In this document: positions 16,116 to 24,787 of the stretch, piece by piece
Layout of the letters: each line of letters starts with the position of its first letter
How positions within the stretch are numbered: position 1 is the stretch's first letter
Origin: Xenophilus sp. L33
GTDB lineage: Bacteria > Pseudomonadota > Gammaproteobacteria > Burkholderiales > Burkholderiaceae_C
Assembly: GCF_009765735.1 (NCBI RefSeq)
Contig: NZ_LMUW01000007.1
Location: 34,035 to 98,034 of the forward strand
Direction of reading: 5' to 3'
Length of the DNA stretch: 64,000 bases
Program-made: the position numbers and the translations under genes
The notes under the pieces: model-generated
Database searches by the model: none
Told to the model about the DNA's origin: nothing
What the model saw: the letters and a program-made list of their open reading frames with translations, nothing else

Positions 16116-18185
16116 TCATCGCAACCCGTCAGGCGTCTTGACGGTGATCGGCAAACGCGCGTCGCGCATGCCCAGGTCGTGCAGCCAGGCCTGTCCCTCC
16201 GCGACCAGCGAGAACTGAAGCTCGTAGTCGCCAGGCTCGACAGGCGCGGGAATCGTGAGTCGGAGTGTTTCCTCGGCGTCCGGCGGGAGCGACAGATAGA
16301 CGTCGTAGCGTCCGTCCCAGCTCGGCGGCGCGCCGAAGCCGGCCGGCGCAGGCTGGCGCACGAAGCGCCACGTCACTCGCAACGGATTGCCGGTGCGCGA
16401 CAGCCAATGCAGAGTCGACGCGCTGGCGTTGCGCACGTTCAATTGCACGGCCAGCGCGTCGGGCATCTGTGCGGTCAGGCGGGCATCGAGCCGGATGTTG
16501 CCGGCGACGGCCGTGTCGATCGGCGTCGCTGCTGCATCGGTGGCCAGATGGCGGAACTCGCAGCCGCCGCGGGCGAACCAGCGCGTTCGCGTCAGCAGGC
16601 CTTCGGCCGTGAGTCCGGCGGCTCGGAGCGTTGTGACGGGCAGGGCCTGGATCCGCGCAACCGGCGGGGTGCAGGCGAGTGACGGCACATAGCCCGGCGG
16701 CGCGTTGCCGGAGTAGCCGTTCAGGGTCGGCCGTTTCGCGTCCTGCGCGAACATCATGCCGTCGAGTTCGGACAGGAAAAACGGATCCTCCGGTCGTCCC
16801 GTGACGTAGACGACCACATTGGCGTCGAGGGTCGCGGGGACCATCGCTGCCGCGATGGGCGCGATCCGGGCGCGCCATTCGGCGATCGTCGCCCGGATCG
16901 GCTGGTAGGCCAACGTCTCCAGTGCCAGCGCCGCGACCACCGCAATGGCCGCCAGCGATCGCCGGCCGCGCAGCGGTCCCAGCGTCTGGATGCCGATCGC
17001 AGCCAGGATCGCGATCGGGATCGTCATGACCAGCACCACGCGGCTGACCGCCCGGATCGACGAGATGCCGGGCAGGCCCATCATCAGGCGATAGACGGAG
17101 TGGTCGTCGATGCACAGGGTCACTCCGACCAGGACCGCCAGCGTCACGCTCGACATCGCCATCAGCCGCCGGTTCGGCGCCGCGACCGGGCTTCGCGCGC
17201 GCCACAGCGCCCACGCGCACAGCAGGAGCGGCACGAAGCCGAAGAACATCTGGTGTTCGTTGCGCGCCGGCAGGGCGACCGCGCGCGACAACCAGCGATA
17301 GGCACTGACGTTGTCCGCCAGCAGGTAGCTTCCTGGCCTGGGCACCATGACCATGATGTCGTTCGCCGCGCGGGAGAGGCCGTTCTCGCGGCTCACGAGC
17401 TGGTACTTCAGGAGCAGCATCGCCGTGACCCCGGCGCTGACGGCGATGAGCATGGCCTGGATGGCGACAGATGCGGAGCCAGTCGTGCGCGGAACAACCT
17501 CCGGGAGCGGCGCCTCCGGTCTGCACGCCGGAATCAACATCGCCAGTGCCGTTGCGGCCAGCAGGTACGCCAGAAAGACACCGAGGTAGATCGAGCAGAG
17601 AAATTGCAGTGCGCCCCAGACCGCCAGCCGCGCCAGCGCTCCGAGCCGCGGCCGCTGCATGAATTCGAGGAAGGCCAGGTAGGCGAACGGCAGGGCGAAC
17701 CGGTAATTGAGCTGCGCATGGCCTTCCTGCGCCAGCACCGGCAGCGAGAAGGTGAAGATGAAGGCGGCGACGGCGGCCGCGAACGAGTCGAACCGCAGCG
17801 TGCGCATGGCGACGAACATGGCGCCGAAGTTCAAGAGGGTGCCAACCGCGAACCAGGCATCGAAGGCCGGCTCGCGCCCGAGGCCCAGCCCACGAAACAG
17901 CACGTAGATCGCACCGGAGCCGAAGTGGTTGTCGCTGAACGCCAGCGCGTTCCTGATGGGGTAGAAAAAGGGTGGCGACCAGAGCGAAGAGGCGTCACCG
18001 CGCACCCATTGATTCAGGTGTTCCAGGATCACGCTGTTGAAGCGCGCGTCGCCGACATCGCCCGGTACCGAAGAGAAGTTGTCGGTCGCGCGCAGCAGGT
18101 AGCAGGTGATCCCGACGGCAAGCAGGATCCAGGGTGCCAGGCGCGTCCATGCGGAAGACGCTGTCGTTCGGGTCTCGAATGTCAC
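16116..18185 (-). CDS. polytopic membrane protein, GT-C/YfhO-like, with C-terminal soluble domain
   Basis: The protein (about 689 aa from a GTG at 18185) has a block of about 11-13 transmembrane helices over residues 15-450, then a periplasmic-type soluble region. Between the first two helices is an acidic loop, GDVGDARFN (residues 42-50). An Asp in the first outer loop is the usual catalytic position of GT-C glycosyltransferases that use lipid-linked sugars. The start is uncertain because no ATG lies close to the first helix; the GTG is the best-placed alternative start. It could be the transferase partner of the GtrB/GtrA pair at 10090-11447. Confidence 0.65.
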   Translation of the reverse strand: MTFETRTTASSAWTRLAPWILLAVGITCYLLRATDNFSSVPGDVGDARFNSVILEHLNQWVRGDASSLWSPPFFYPIRNALAFSDNHFGSGAIYVLFRGLGLGREPAFDAWFAVGTLLNFGAMFVAMRTLRFDSFAAAVAAFIFTFSLPVLAQEGHAQLNYRFALPFAYLAFLEFMQRPRLGALARLAVWGALQFLCSIYLGVFLAYLLAATALAMLIPACRPEAPLPEVVPRTTGSASVAIQAMLIAVSAGVTAMLLLKYQLVSRENGLSRAANDIMVMVPRPGSYLLADNVSAYRWLSRAVALPARNEHQMFFGFVPLLLCAWALWRARSPVAAPNRRLMAMSSVTLAVLVGVTLCIDDHSVYRLMMGLPGISSIRAVSRVVLVMTIPIAILAAIGIQTLGPLRGRRSLAAIAVVAALALETLAYQPIRATIAEWRARIAPIAAAMVPATLDANVVVYVTGRPEDPFFLSELDGMMFAQDAKRPTLNGYSGNAPPGYVPSLACTPPVARIQALPVTTLRAAGLTAEGLLTRTRWFARGGCEFRHLATDAAATPIDTAVAGNIRLDARLTAQMPDALAVQLNVRNASASTLHWLSRTGNPLRVTWRFVRQPAPAGFGAPPSWDGRYDVYLSLPPDAEETLRLTIPAPVEPGDYELQFSLVAEGQAWLHDLGMRDARLPITVKTPDGLR

Positions 18186-18474
18186 TGGCAGGTGGGGTCC
18201 GTGGAGAAACTGGGTGGTCGTCGAAGGTCGCGAGTCTCCTCGCCCTTCGCCGCCAAGAAAAACGCATCGCACGGGACAGGCACGGAGCGGGCCGTCGGCG
18301 ACCTGTACGCCCTGACGCCGCTTTCCGATGTGGACGCCGGGCGCCGGAATCGTATTGTGCCGCACCGAATCGACGCCACCGGCAAGCGGATCCGCCCGGT
18401 TTGGCCGATGGGATAATCGGCGGTTGGGCAAGCTTCGGCAGGCCAGCTTTTCTCAGACCGATTCGGAGGGATTC
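18186..18474. other. intergenic region between divergent membrane protein and rfbB
   Basis: This 289-nt spacer separates two divergent genes and should carry promoters for both. No gene is supported in it: the frame open upstream of rfbB has no family similarity. A possible -10 element for rfbB is listed separately. A GGAGGG ribosome binding site for rfbB lies at 18465-18470. Confidence 0.6.
18409..18417 (+). promoter_or_regulatory. possible extended -10 element upstream of rfbB
   Basis: TGGGATAAT (18409-18417) resembles an extended -10 box and would leave a leader of about 50 nt before the rfbB ATG at 18475. No convincing -35 box is present at 17 nt, which is tolerable for extended -10 promoters. 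Weak evidence. Confidence 0.3.
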
Positions 18475-19557
18475 ATGATCTTGGTTACCGGCGGCGCCGG
18501 CTTCATCGGCGCGAACTTCGTGCTCGACTGGCTGGCCGGGAGCGAGGAGGCGGTCGTCAATCTCGACAAGCTCACCTACGCCGGCAATCTCGAGACCTTG
18601 AAGTCGCTGGACGGCAATCCGGGCCACCACTTCGTCCAGGGCGACATCGGCGACAGCGCGCTGGTCGATCGGCTGCTGGCCCAGCACCGTCCGCGTGCGG
18701 TCGTCAATTTCGCGGCGGAGTCGCACGTCGACCGTTCGATCCATGGCCCCGAGGATTTCGTGCAGACCAACGTGTTGGGCACCTTCCGCTTGCTGGAGTC
18801 GGTGCGCGGCTACTGGAGCACCCTGCCTGCGGGCGAGAAGTCGGCCTTCCGCTTCCTGCACGTCTCCACCGACGAGGTCTACGGCTCGTTGTCCGCCACC
18901 GACCCGGCCTTCACCGAAGACAACAAGTACGAGCCCAACAGCCCCTATTCGGCCAGCAAGGCCGCCAGCGACCACCTGGTCCGCGCCTGGCACCACACCT
19001 ACGGCCTGCCGGTGCTGACCACCAACTGCTCGAACAACTACGGGCCGTTCCATTTCCCCGAGAAGCTGATCCCGCTGATGATCGTCAACGCGCTGGCCGG
19101 CAAGCCGCTGCCTGTCTATGGCGACGGCATGCAGGTGCGCGACTGGCTCTACGTCAAGGACCACTGCAGCGCGATCCGCCGCGTGCTTGAGGCCGGCCGG
19201 CTCGGCGAGACCTACAACGTCGGCGGCTGGAACGAGAAGCCCAACATCGAGATCGTCAACACCGTCTGCGCGCTGCTCGACGAGCTGCGCCCGCGCGCAG
19301 ACGGCAAGCGCTACAGCGAGCAGATCAGCTACGTGACCGACCGCCCGGGCCACGACCGCCGCTACGCCATCGACGCTCGCAAGCTCGAGCGCGAACTGGG
19401 CTGGAAGCCGGCCGAGACCTTCGACACCGGCATCCGCAAGACCGTGGAGTGGTACCTCGCCAACGGCGAATGGGTCCGCAACGTTCAAAGCGGCGCGTAT
19501 CGCGAATGGGTCGCCAGGCAATACGACGGCGAGCCCTCGGGCAAGGGGGCGGCATGA
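18475..19557 (+). CDS. rfbB: dTDP-glucose 4,6-dehydratase
   Basis: RfbB converts dTDP-glucose to dTDP-4-keto-6-deoxyglucose, the branch-point intermediate for dTDP-L-rhamnose and dTDP-Fuc3NAc/Qui3NAc. The 360-aa protein is a full-length extended SDR: GGAGFIG (6-12), STDEVYG (131-137) with the Thr/Asp/Glu catalytic set, and the YSASK Tyr158/Lys162 pair. A strong GGAGGG site at 18465-18470 fixes the ATG at 18475. It is the first gene of rfbBDAC; its stop overlaps rfbD by 4 nt. Composition is GC-rich like the chromosome. Confidence 0.96.
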   Translation: MILVTGGAGFIGANFVLDWLAGSEEAVVNLDKLTYAGNLETLKSLDGNPGHHFVQGDIGDSALVDRLLAQHRPRAVVNFAAESHVDRSIHGPEDFVQTNVLGTFRLLESVRGYWSTLPAGEKSAFRFLHVSTDEVYGSLSATDPAFTEDNKYEPNSPYSASKAASDHLVRAWHHTYGLPVLTTNCSNNYGPFHFPEKLIPLMIVNALAGKPLPVYGDGMQVRDWLYVKDHCSAIRRVLEAGRLGETYNVGGWNEKPNIEIVNTVCALLDELRPRADGKRYSEQISYVTDRPGHDRRYAIDARKLERELGWKPAETFDTGIRKTVEWYLANGEWVRNVQSGAYREWVARQYDGEPSGKGAA

Positions 19558-20444
19558 AGCTGCTGCTGCTCGGCAAGGGCGGACAGGTCGGCTGGGAATT
19601 GCAGCGCAGCCTGGCGCCGCTCGGCGAGCTGGTGGCCCTGGACTTCGACAGCACCGAACTGCACGCGGACTTCAGCCAGCCGGAACGACTGGCCGAGACG
19701 GTGCGCGTCGTGCGGCCGGACATGATCGTCAACGCCGCGGCGCACACCGCGGTCGACAAGGCCGAGAGCGAGCCCGAGCTGGCCCGCAAGCTCAACGCGA
19801 CATCACCCGGCGTGGTGGCCCAGGCAGCGGCCGAGATCGGTGCGCTGATGGTGCACTACTCGACCGACTACGTCTTCGACGGCAGCGGCAGCCGGCCCTG
19901 GCGCGAGGCCGATGCCACCGGCCCGCTCAGCGTCTACGGCCGCACCAAGCTCGAAGGCGAACGGCTGGTGGCCGAGCATTGCCCGAGGCACCTGATCTTC
20001 CGCACCAGCTGGGTCTACGCGGCGCGCGGCGGCAACTTCGCCAAGACGATGCTGCGCCTGGCGAAAGAGCGCGACCGCTTGACCGTGATCGACGACCAGT
20101 TCGGCGCGCCGACCGGTGCCGAACTGCTGGCCGACGTCACGGCGCATGCGATCCGAGCGACGCTCGCCGACGGCGGCAAGACCGGCCTCTTCCACCTGGT
20201 GGCGGGCGGCGAGACCTCGTGGCACGGCTATGCGCGCTTCGTCATCGAAGAGGCGCTGAAGGCCGGCGTCGATCTCAAGGCTTCGCCGGACACTGTCGAC
20301 GCTGTGCCGACCAGCGCCTTCCCGACCCCGGCCACGCGGCCGCACAACTCGCGGCTCGACACGTCGAAGCTGCAAACGACCTTCGGATTGGTGCTGCCGC
20401 CTTGGCAGGCCGGCGTCGCGCGCATGCTGCGCGAGACGCTCTGA
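19554..20444 (+). CDS. rfbD: dTDP-4-dehydrorhamnose reductase
   Basis: RfbD carries out the last step to dTDP-L-rhamnose, using NAD(P)H to reduce dTDP-4-keto-L-rhamnose. The 296-aa SDR shows GKGGQVG (8-14), STDYVFDG (103-110), YGRTK (Tyr128/Lys132) and the typical FRTSWVYA and RPHNSRLD segments. It is coupled to rfbB by an ATGA overlap, with rfbA following after 22 nt. All four rhamnose enzymes are present, so the strain should make L-rhamnose donors. Confidence 0.95.
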   Translation: MKLLLLGKGGQVGWELQRSLAPLGELVALDFDSTELHADFSQPERLAETVRVVRPDMIVNAAAHTAVDKAESEPELARKLNATSPGVVAQAAAEIGALMVHYSTDYVFDGSGSRPWREADATGPLSVYGRTKLEGERLVAEHCPRHLIFRTSWVYAARGGNFAKTMLRLAKERDRLTVIDDQFGAPTGAELLADVTAHAIRATLADGGKTGLFHLVAGGETSWHGYARFVIEEALKAGVDLKASPDTVDAVPTSAFPTPATRPHNSRLDTSKLQTTFGLVLPPWQAGVARMLRETL

Positions 20445-20466
20445 ACACGAGACAACGAGACGACAC

Positions 20467-21357
20467 ATGACGACCCAACGCAAAGGCATCATCCTGGCCG
20501 GCGGCTCGGGCACGCGGCTGCATCCGGCCACGCTGGCCATGAGCAAGCAGCTGCTGCCGGTGTACGACAAGCCGATGATCTACTATCCGCTGAGCACGCT
20601 GATGCTCGGCGGCATGCGAGACATCCTCGTCATCAGCACGCCGCAGGACACGCCGCGCTTCCAGCAGTTGTTGGGCGACGGCAGCCAGTGGGGCATCAAC
20701 CTGCAATACGCGGTGCAGCCGAGCCCGGACGGCCTGGCGCAGGCCTTCATCATCGGCGACAAGTTCATCGGCGACGCGCCGAGCGCGCTGGTGCTGGGCG
20801 ACAACATCTTCTACGGCCACGACCTGGTCAACCTGCTGACAGCGGCCGACGTGAAGCAAAGCGGCGCCACCGTCTTCGCCTATCACGTGCAGGATCCGGA
20901 ACGCTATGGCGTGGTGGACTTCGATGCCAAGGGCAAGGCCAGCAGCATCGAGGAGAAGCCGCTCAAGCCGAAGAGCAGCTACGCGGTCACCGGCCTCTAC
21001 TTCTACGACAACGAGGTCATCGATATCGCCAAGGCGGTCAAGCCCAGCGCACGCGGCGAGCTGGAGATCACGGCGGTGAACCAGGCGTATCTCGACCGCG
21101 GGCAACTCAACGTGCAGATCATGCAGCGCGGCTATGCGTGGCTCGACACCGGCACGCACGAGAGCCTGCTCGAAGCGGGGCAGTTCATCGCGACGCTGGA
21201 GCATCGGCAGGGGCTCAAGATCGCGTGTCCGGAAGAGATCGCCTGGCGGAATGGCTTCATCGACAAGGAACAATTGGCCAAACTCGCCAAGCCGCTCGAG
21301 AAGAGCGGCTATGGAAAATATCTGAATCAATTGCTCAGCGAGAACATCCGATCATGA
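20467..21357 (+). CDS. rfbA: glucose-1-phosphate thymidylyltransferase
   Basis: RfbA makes dTDP-glucose from dTTP and glucose-1-phosphate. The 296-aa protein starts with the nucleotidyltransferase motif [13 protein letters not shown] (10-22) and [17 protein letters not shown]. The later EEKPLKPKS segment and the GTHESLLEA motif are also typical of the family. The last ~100 nt of the gene change toward a lower GC composition, which continues through rfbC. The stop overlaps the rfbC start by 4 nt. Confidence 0.96.
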   Translation: MTTQRKGIILAGGSGTRLHPATLAMSKQLLPVYDKPMIYYPLSTLMLGGMRDILVISTPQDTPRFQQLLGDGSQWGINLQYAVQPSPDGLAQAFIIGDKFIGDAPSALVLGDNIFYGHDLVNLLTAADVKQSGATVFAYHVQDPERYGVVDFDAKGKASSIEEKPLKPKSSYAVTGLYFYDNEVIDIAKAVKPSARGELEITAVNQAYLDRGQLNVQIMQRGYAWLDTGTHESLLEAGQFIATLEHRQGLKIACPEEIAWRNGFIDKEQLAKLAKPLEKSGYGKYLNQLLSENIRS

Positions 21358-21902
21358 AGGTGACAGCAACCGCAATTCCTGATGTGCTATTGATCGAGCC
21401 GAGAGTGTTCGGCGATGAACGTGGCTTCTTCTTTGAGAGCTTCAATCGCAAGGCCTTCGCCGAGGCGGTAGGCCGTGATGTCGATTTTGTCCAAGACAAT
21501 CATTCGCGCTCGGTCAGAGGCGTTCTGCGCGGTTTGCACTACCAAATTCAACAAGCTCAGGGTAAATTGGTGCGGGTCGTGCAAGGAGCCGTCTTTGATG
21601 TAGCAGTAGACCTCCGAAAATCGTCTCCCACTTTTGGCAAATGGGTCGGATTCGAATTGAGCGAGCTGAATCAGAAGATGATGTGGGTTCCCGAAGGCAT
21701 GGCGCATGGCTTCGTGGTAATGAGCGAATCCGCAGATTTTCTGTACAAGACAACGGACTACTACGCACCCGAACACGAGCGGTGCATTGTCTGGAATGAG
21801 CCCTCGCTAGGTATCGAGTGGCCGGTCAGTGCGCTCGAGATCAAGCTCTCGGCGAAAGACAAGCTGGGAAGCTATTGGGACGGAGCATGCTTCTACGATT
21901 GA
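21354..21902 (+). CDS. rfbC: dTDP-4-dehydrorhamnose 3,5-epimerase
   Basis: RfbC epimerises dTDP-4-keto-6-deoxyglucose at C3 and C5 on the way to dTDP-L-rhamnose. The 182-aa cupin has the expected [23 protein letters not shown] (catalytic-type His62), and VPEGMAHGF segments. It is noticeably less GC-rich than rfbB, rfbD and rfbA and appears to belong to the imported segment that follows. Its last 10 nt overlap the end of the convergent membrane gene. Confidence 0.95.
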   Translation: MKVTATAIPDVLLIEPRVFGDERGFFFESFNRKAFAEAVGRDVDFVQDNHSRSVRGVLRGLHYQIQQAQGKLVRVVQGAVFDVAVDLRKSSPTFGKWVGFELSELNQKMMWVPEGMAHGFVVMSESADFLYKTTDYYAPEHERCIVWNEPSLGIEWPVSALEIKLSAKDKLGSYWDGACFYD

Positions 21903-23617
21903 GTGCTCTCGGATGATTTGCGATCACAATTCTCGGGATTTGTGAAGATCTTGAGATCCCAAGCCGGGGTCTGTACTTGCGCACATTGCGGATATCTTGA
22001 AATCAGCTTCTTGCTCGAATTGCTCGGTGCTCGTGTCCACGGGTCCGAGACCTCAACTACGACGTCAGGCGAATGCCGTTCGAAAAATACTTCCTGCATT
22101 TGATCCATTGCCGGAGTTGATCCCAGTTGCTGACCGAAGTCCCAGGTTGACATTGTTTGCGCTTGCATCATGCTTAGCAGATAAATGCCGGAAAGCCGGC
22201 CAATCACTAAAAACGTCTTCCCGCCTCCCTGCAATGAAGTGAATAGCGCGGTTGTTTGCTCGACCGACTGCGCGTGAGGCTTGGTCGTGAGCAAGCCAGC
22301 AAACGCACCGGAACGAATGCGTCTTGATGCGGTGGTCAAGGGATTGATGCTCTCGCCATAAACAAAATTGAAGTTGCTGACGACAACGGCGAACGTGATC
22401 GCTATGAGGGCGATCTCCCCACGAGGTCCAGTTGCCCGATTTTCCGGCAGGCATACTCCAAGGAGTCCGGCAAGAAAGCCGCCGACGCAGAAATTGTAAA
22501 GACCGTTCGTTGCGGTGCTTGCGGTGACGATTCCAGCTGCAAGGCTGATTGGCACCAGAAACATCGGGCTAACCATCGGTTGTGCCGTTCGCAATCGAGA
22601 CACCCAGCGTCCAGCAGCAAAAATAGAGAGCAGGAACGTCGTGTCGTGACCGCTGGTGAAAAGAGTGGGCAACGACAAGAACTGAAGCAGGATGACGAAC
22701 GTCAATGCAACAAGGCGGAGCTCAAGTCGCAGAGGACGCGCGAGCCCCAATGCCAAGCTTGCCAAACATGACCAAGCAAACCATGGCTTGGCGATCAAAG
22801 GATCCGGCAAGTGTCTCAGCTTGACAAATAGACCAGATGACACATTGAGTGAGGCGTTCGAAAAGGTGAACATCTCCCGTAAATGCTCCAGGCCAAAAAT
22901 TCCTAGGAGCGCCAGCGCCGCTATGGCCTGAAGACTCACGCAAGCAGCGATGTACCTGTAGATCGTGCCTTTCGAGGGACCCGAAGCGGCTAGAAAGATG
23001 CAAATGAATGTCAGGAGTTCAATAGCAATCAGCGTCGGATACGCCACGACAGCCAGTGTCCACGCCGCAGCGGATGCCCAGATCCAATTCGAATTTCTCG
23101 CGTCGCTACGACGGGAGTTGATGTCGGTCTCGGCAATTTGATGGATGCCGATGCACGCCAACGCCACGTTCATTGCAAGCATGCCGGCCGTATTGTAGGA
23201 AAACGAAGGCAGACTAAAGGGAATGAAGGCGATACTCATTGCAGCAGCAATGAGCGCCGCGAATATGTTCGAATGATGCGAATAGCGACGCACGAGCTGA
23301 AAAATACAAAAGCCCGTAGCCAGATTGCTGATCATGAAAACCAGCCGCACAAAAAGTACGATGCCTGTCGTGCCCGCCGTCAGGGCACGGAATGCAAGCA
23401 CCAGCGGATAGATCAGAATTTCAGCAGTCTGATGGATGCTGAGGAATGGGCTTGATGAAACGCCGGTCTTGAGCCAACCATCGAGAAATGCAATGTAGTA
23501 AGACTCGTCGGAAAGATCAACGCCAACGCTGATTCTGAAGCAATTGGCGACGATGACGGCCAAAACTACTGCAATACCGACGTCCATTGATGTGTTGACA
23601 GTTCGTGCGGGAGTCAT
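21893..23617 (-). CDS. polytopic membrane protein, putative GT-C glycosyltransferase
   Basis: The 574-aa protein has about ten or more transmembrane helices and a soluble C-terminus (about 440-574). The first outer loop has VDLSDESYYIAFLDGW (34-49), whose Asp37/Glu38 sit where GT-C enzymes place the catalytic acid. No named family was recognised. The start overlaps the stop of the upstream acyltransferase by 4 nt, so the two are probably a functional pair acting at the periplasmic side. The gene is low in GC (27 of 60 in 22321-22380), consistent with acquisition. Confidence 0.65.
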   Translation of the reverse strand: MTPARTVNTSMDVGIAVVLAVIVANCFRISVGVDLSDESYYIAFLDGWLKTGVSSSPFLSIHQTAEILIYPLVLAFRALTAGTTGIVLFVRLVFMISNLATGFCIFQLVRRYSHHSNIFAALIAAAMSIAFIPFSLPSFSYNTAGMLAMNVALACIGIHQIAETDINSRRSDARNSNWIWASAAAWTLAVVAYPTLIAIELLTFICIFLAASGPSKGTIYRYIAACVSLQAIAALALLGIFGLEHLREMFTFSNASLNVSSGLFVKLRHLPDPLIAKPWFAWSCLASLALGLARPLRLELRLVALTFVILLQFLSLPTLFTSGHDTTFLLSIFAAGRWVSRLRTAQPMVSPMFLVPISLAAGIVTASTATNGLYNFCVGGFLAGLLGVCLPENRATGPRGEIALIAITFAVVVSNFNFVYGESINPLTTASRRIRSGAFAGLLTTKPHAQSVEQTTALFTSLQGGGKTFLVIGRLSGIYLLSMMQAQTMSTWDFGQQLGSTPAMDQMQEVFFERHSPDVVVEVSDPWTRAPSNSSKKLISRYPQCAQVQTPAWDLKIFTNPENCDRKSSESTQS

Positions 23618-24705
23618 GGCATCAATCGTCTGATTAATTTTCTCGCGGGCTTTTCGATAGCGACATGCAAGCCAATCGATAGCGAAATGACAAGAGCGAC
23701 GAACATTGCATAGAGTACGAGTTCGCTCAAGGGTTGGAGAGAAGTCACTCCTCTTATCGGACCGGCGGGCATGTGTGCCAAGTAGAACGCGTAGGAGGCT
23801 TCACCGAGCAGCACAGCAGGTGCCGATGCGAGCGGGCGAGCGACTCCAGAGGTGGGCCATCTGGCAAGGCTCGCAATCAGCAAGGCTCCGGGAATTGCGA
23901 AGGCGACGTCCCAACTCAGGGCGGAGTAGTGATTCGATTTCATTCCCATCAACGCGATTATTGTGGCGACGAGTACGGAATGGGCGACGATTGGAATGTG
24001 AGATCGTTGAGGGTTGTGCTGCGCAAATCGCATGACATAGACGGCGCCAAGCATGCCGAGCACGAAGTCGCCGAGTCGCAAGAGCGGCGTTCGATAGAGC
24101 CATCGATGAGCCGAGAGAGGATCTTGAGACGGCAATTGGCTTTGGCCCGTAAGCACAAACACAACGGCGATTGCAATCATTGCTGCAGCCACTAAAGAGG
24201 CCGAGAGAAGTATGGTGCCGCGACTCCTGAATAGCCCTAGCTTGAGGCAAATCGAAATGAGGATCGGGAAGCAAAGATAAAGAAATAACTCGACGCCAAT
24301 ACTCCATGCGGGGCCGTTGATGCCGTATGCAACACCGAGGTCCGAACTCCATGTCTGCAATGCCAAGGCATAGGTCCAGAACGGCGCGCCGGACGAAGGC
24401 TGAGTCAACCAGCCCAAGCTGATAAAAAAGAAATACAGCGGATAGATTCGCGCAAACCGTGCGACAAAATAACGAATCAACAATGCGAGATCAATCCCCT
24501 TCTCGAATTCATCGACGTAGTTGTATGTCAGGATGAACCCAGAGAGAACGAAGAAAAATGTGACTCCGGCATAGCCTGCCTCCGTGACTTGTCGCGCCCA
24601 GCCACCCAGCAAGGGCACCGGGTAGTGAGACACGAAAACCATCATTGCCGCCGCGAAACGAAATCCGGTCAGTGCACCAATGTTGGGATGGGGAGACTTG
24701 GGCAT
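23614..24705 (-). CDS. acyltransferase-3 family membrane protein
   Basis: The protein (363 aa from the ATG at 24705) is a single acyltransferase-3 domain without an SGNH extension: LTGFRFAAAMMVFVSHYP with candidate catalytic His27, GYAGVTFFFVLSGF, RFARIYPLYF and GEASYAFYLAH near the end. It would O-acylate a glycan at the inner membrane. The frame continues upstream to 24873, but residues before the ATG at 24705 overlap the divergent gene's leader and are not family-like. It is coupled to the GT-C-like gene downstream by ATGA. Confidence 0.85.
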   Translation of the reverse strand: MPKSPHPNIGALTGFRFAAAMMVFVSHYPVPLLGGWARQVTEAGYAGVTFFFVLSGFILTYNYVDEFEKGIDLALLIRYFVARFARIYPLYFFFISLGWLTQPSSGAPFWTYALALQTWSSDLGVAYGINGPAWSIGVELFLYLCFPILISICLKLGLFRSRGTILLSASLVAAAMIAIAVVFVLTGQSQLPSQDPLSAHRWLYRTPLLRLGDFVLGMLGAVYVMRFAQHNPQRSHIPIVAHSVLVATIIALMGMKSNHYSALSWDVAFAIPGALLIASLARWPTSGVARPLASAPAVLLGEASYAFYLAHMPAGPIRGVTSLQPLSELVLYAMFVALVISLSIGLHVAIEKPARKLIRRLMP

Positions 24706-24787
24706 AATGCCCAAGCATTGTCGCGCATCTCTTGTCGTCCCTGACTCGGTTGCTTGGCTTGAATCAAAACCGAATGAAAGAGGCTTC

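Noticed and set aside
24680..24787. Upstream extension of the 24788 acyltransferase to an earlier ATG
   Set aside because: The extension overlaps the start of the divergent gene, lacks family similarity, and the ATG at 24788 has an AAAGAGG site at good spacing.
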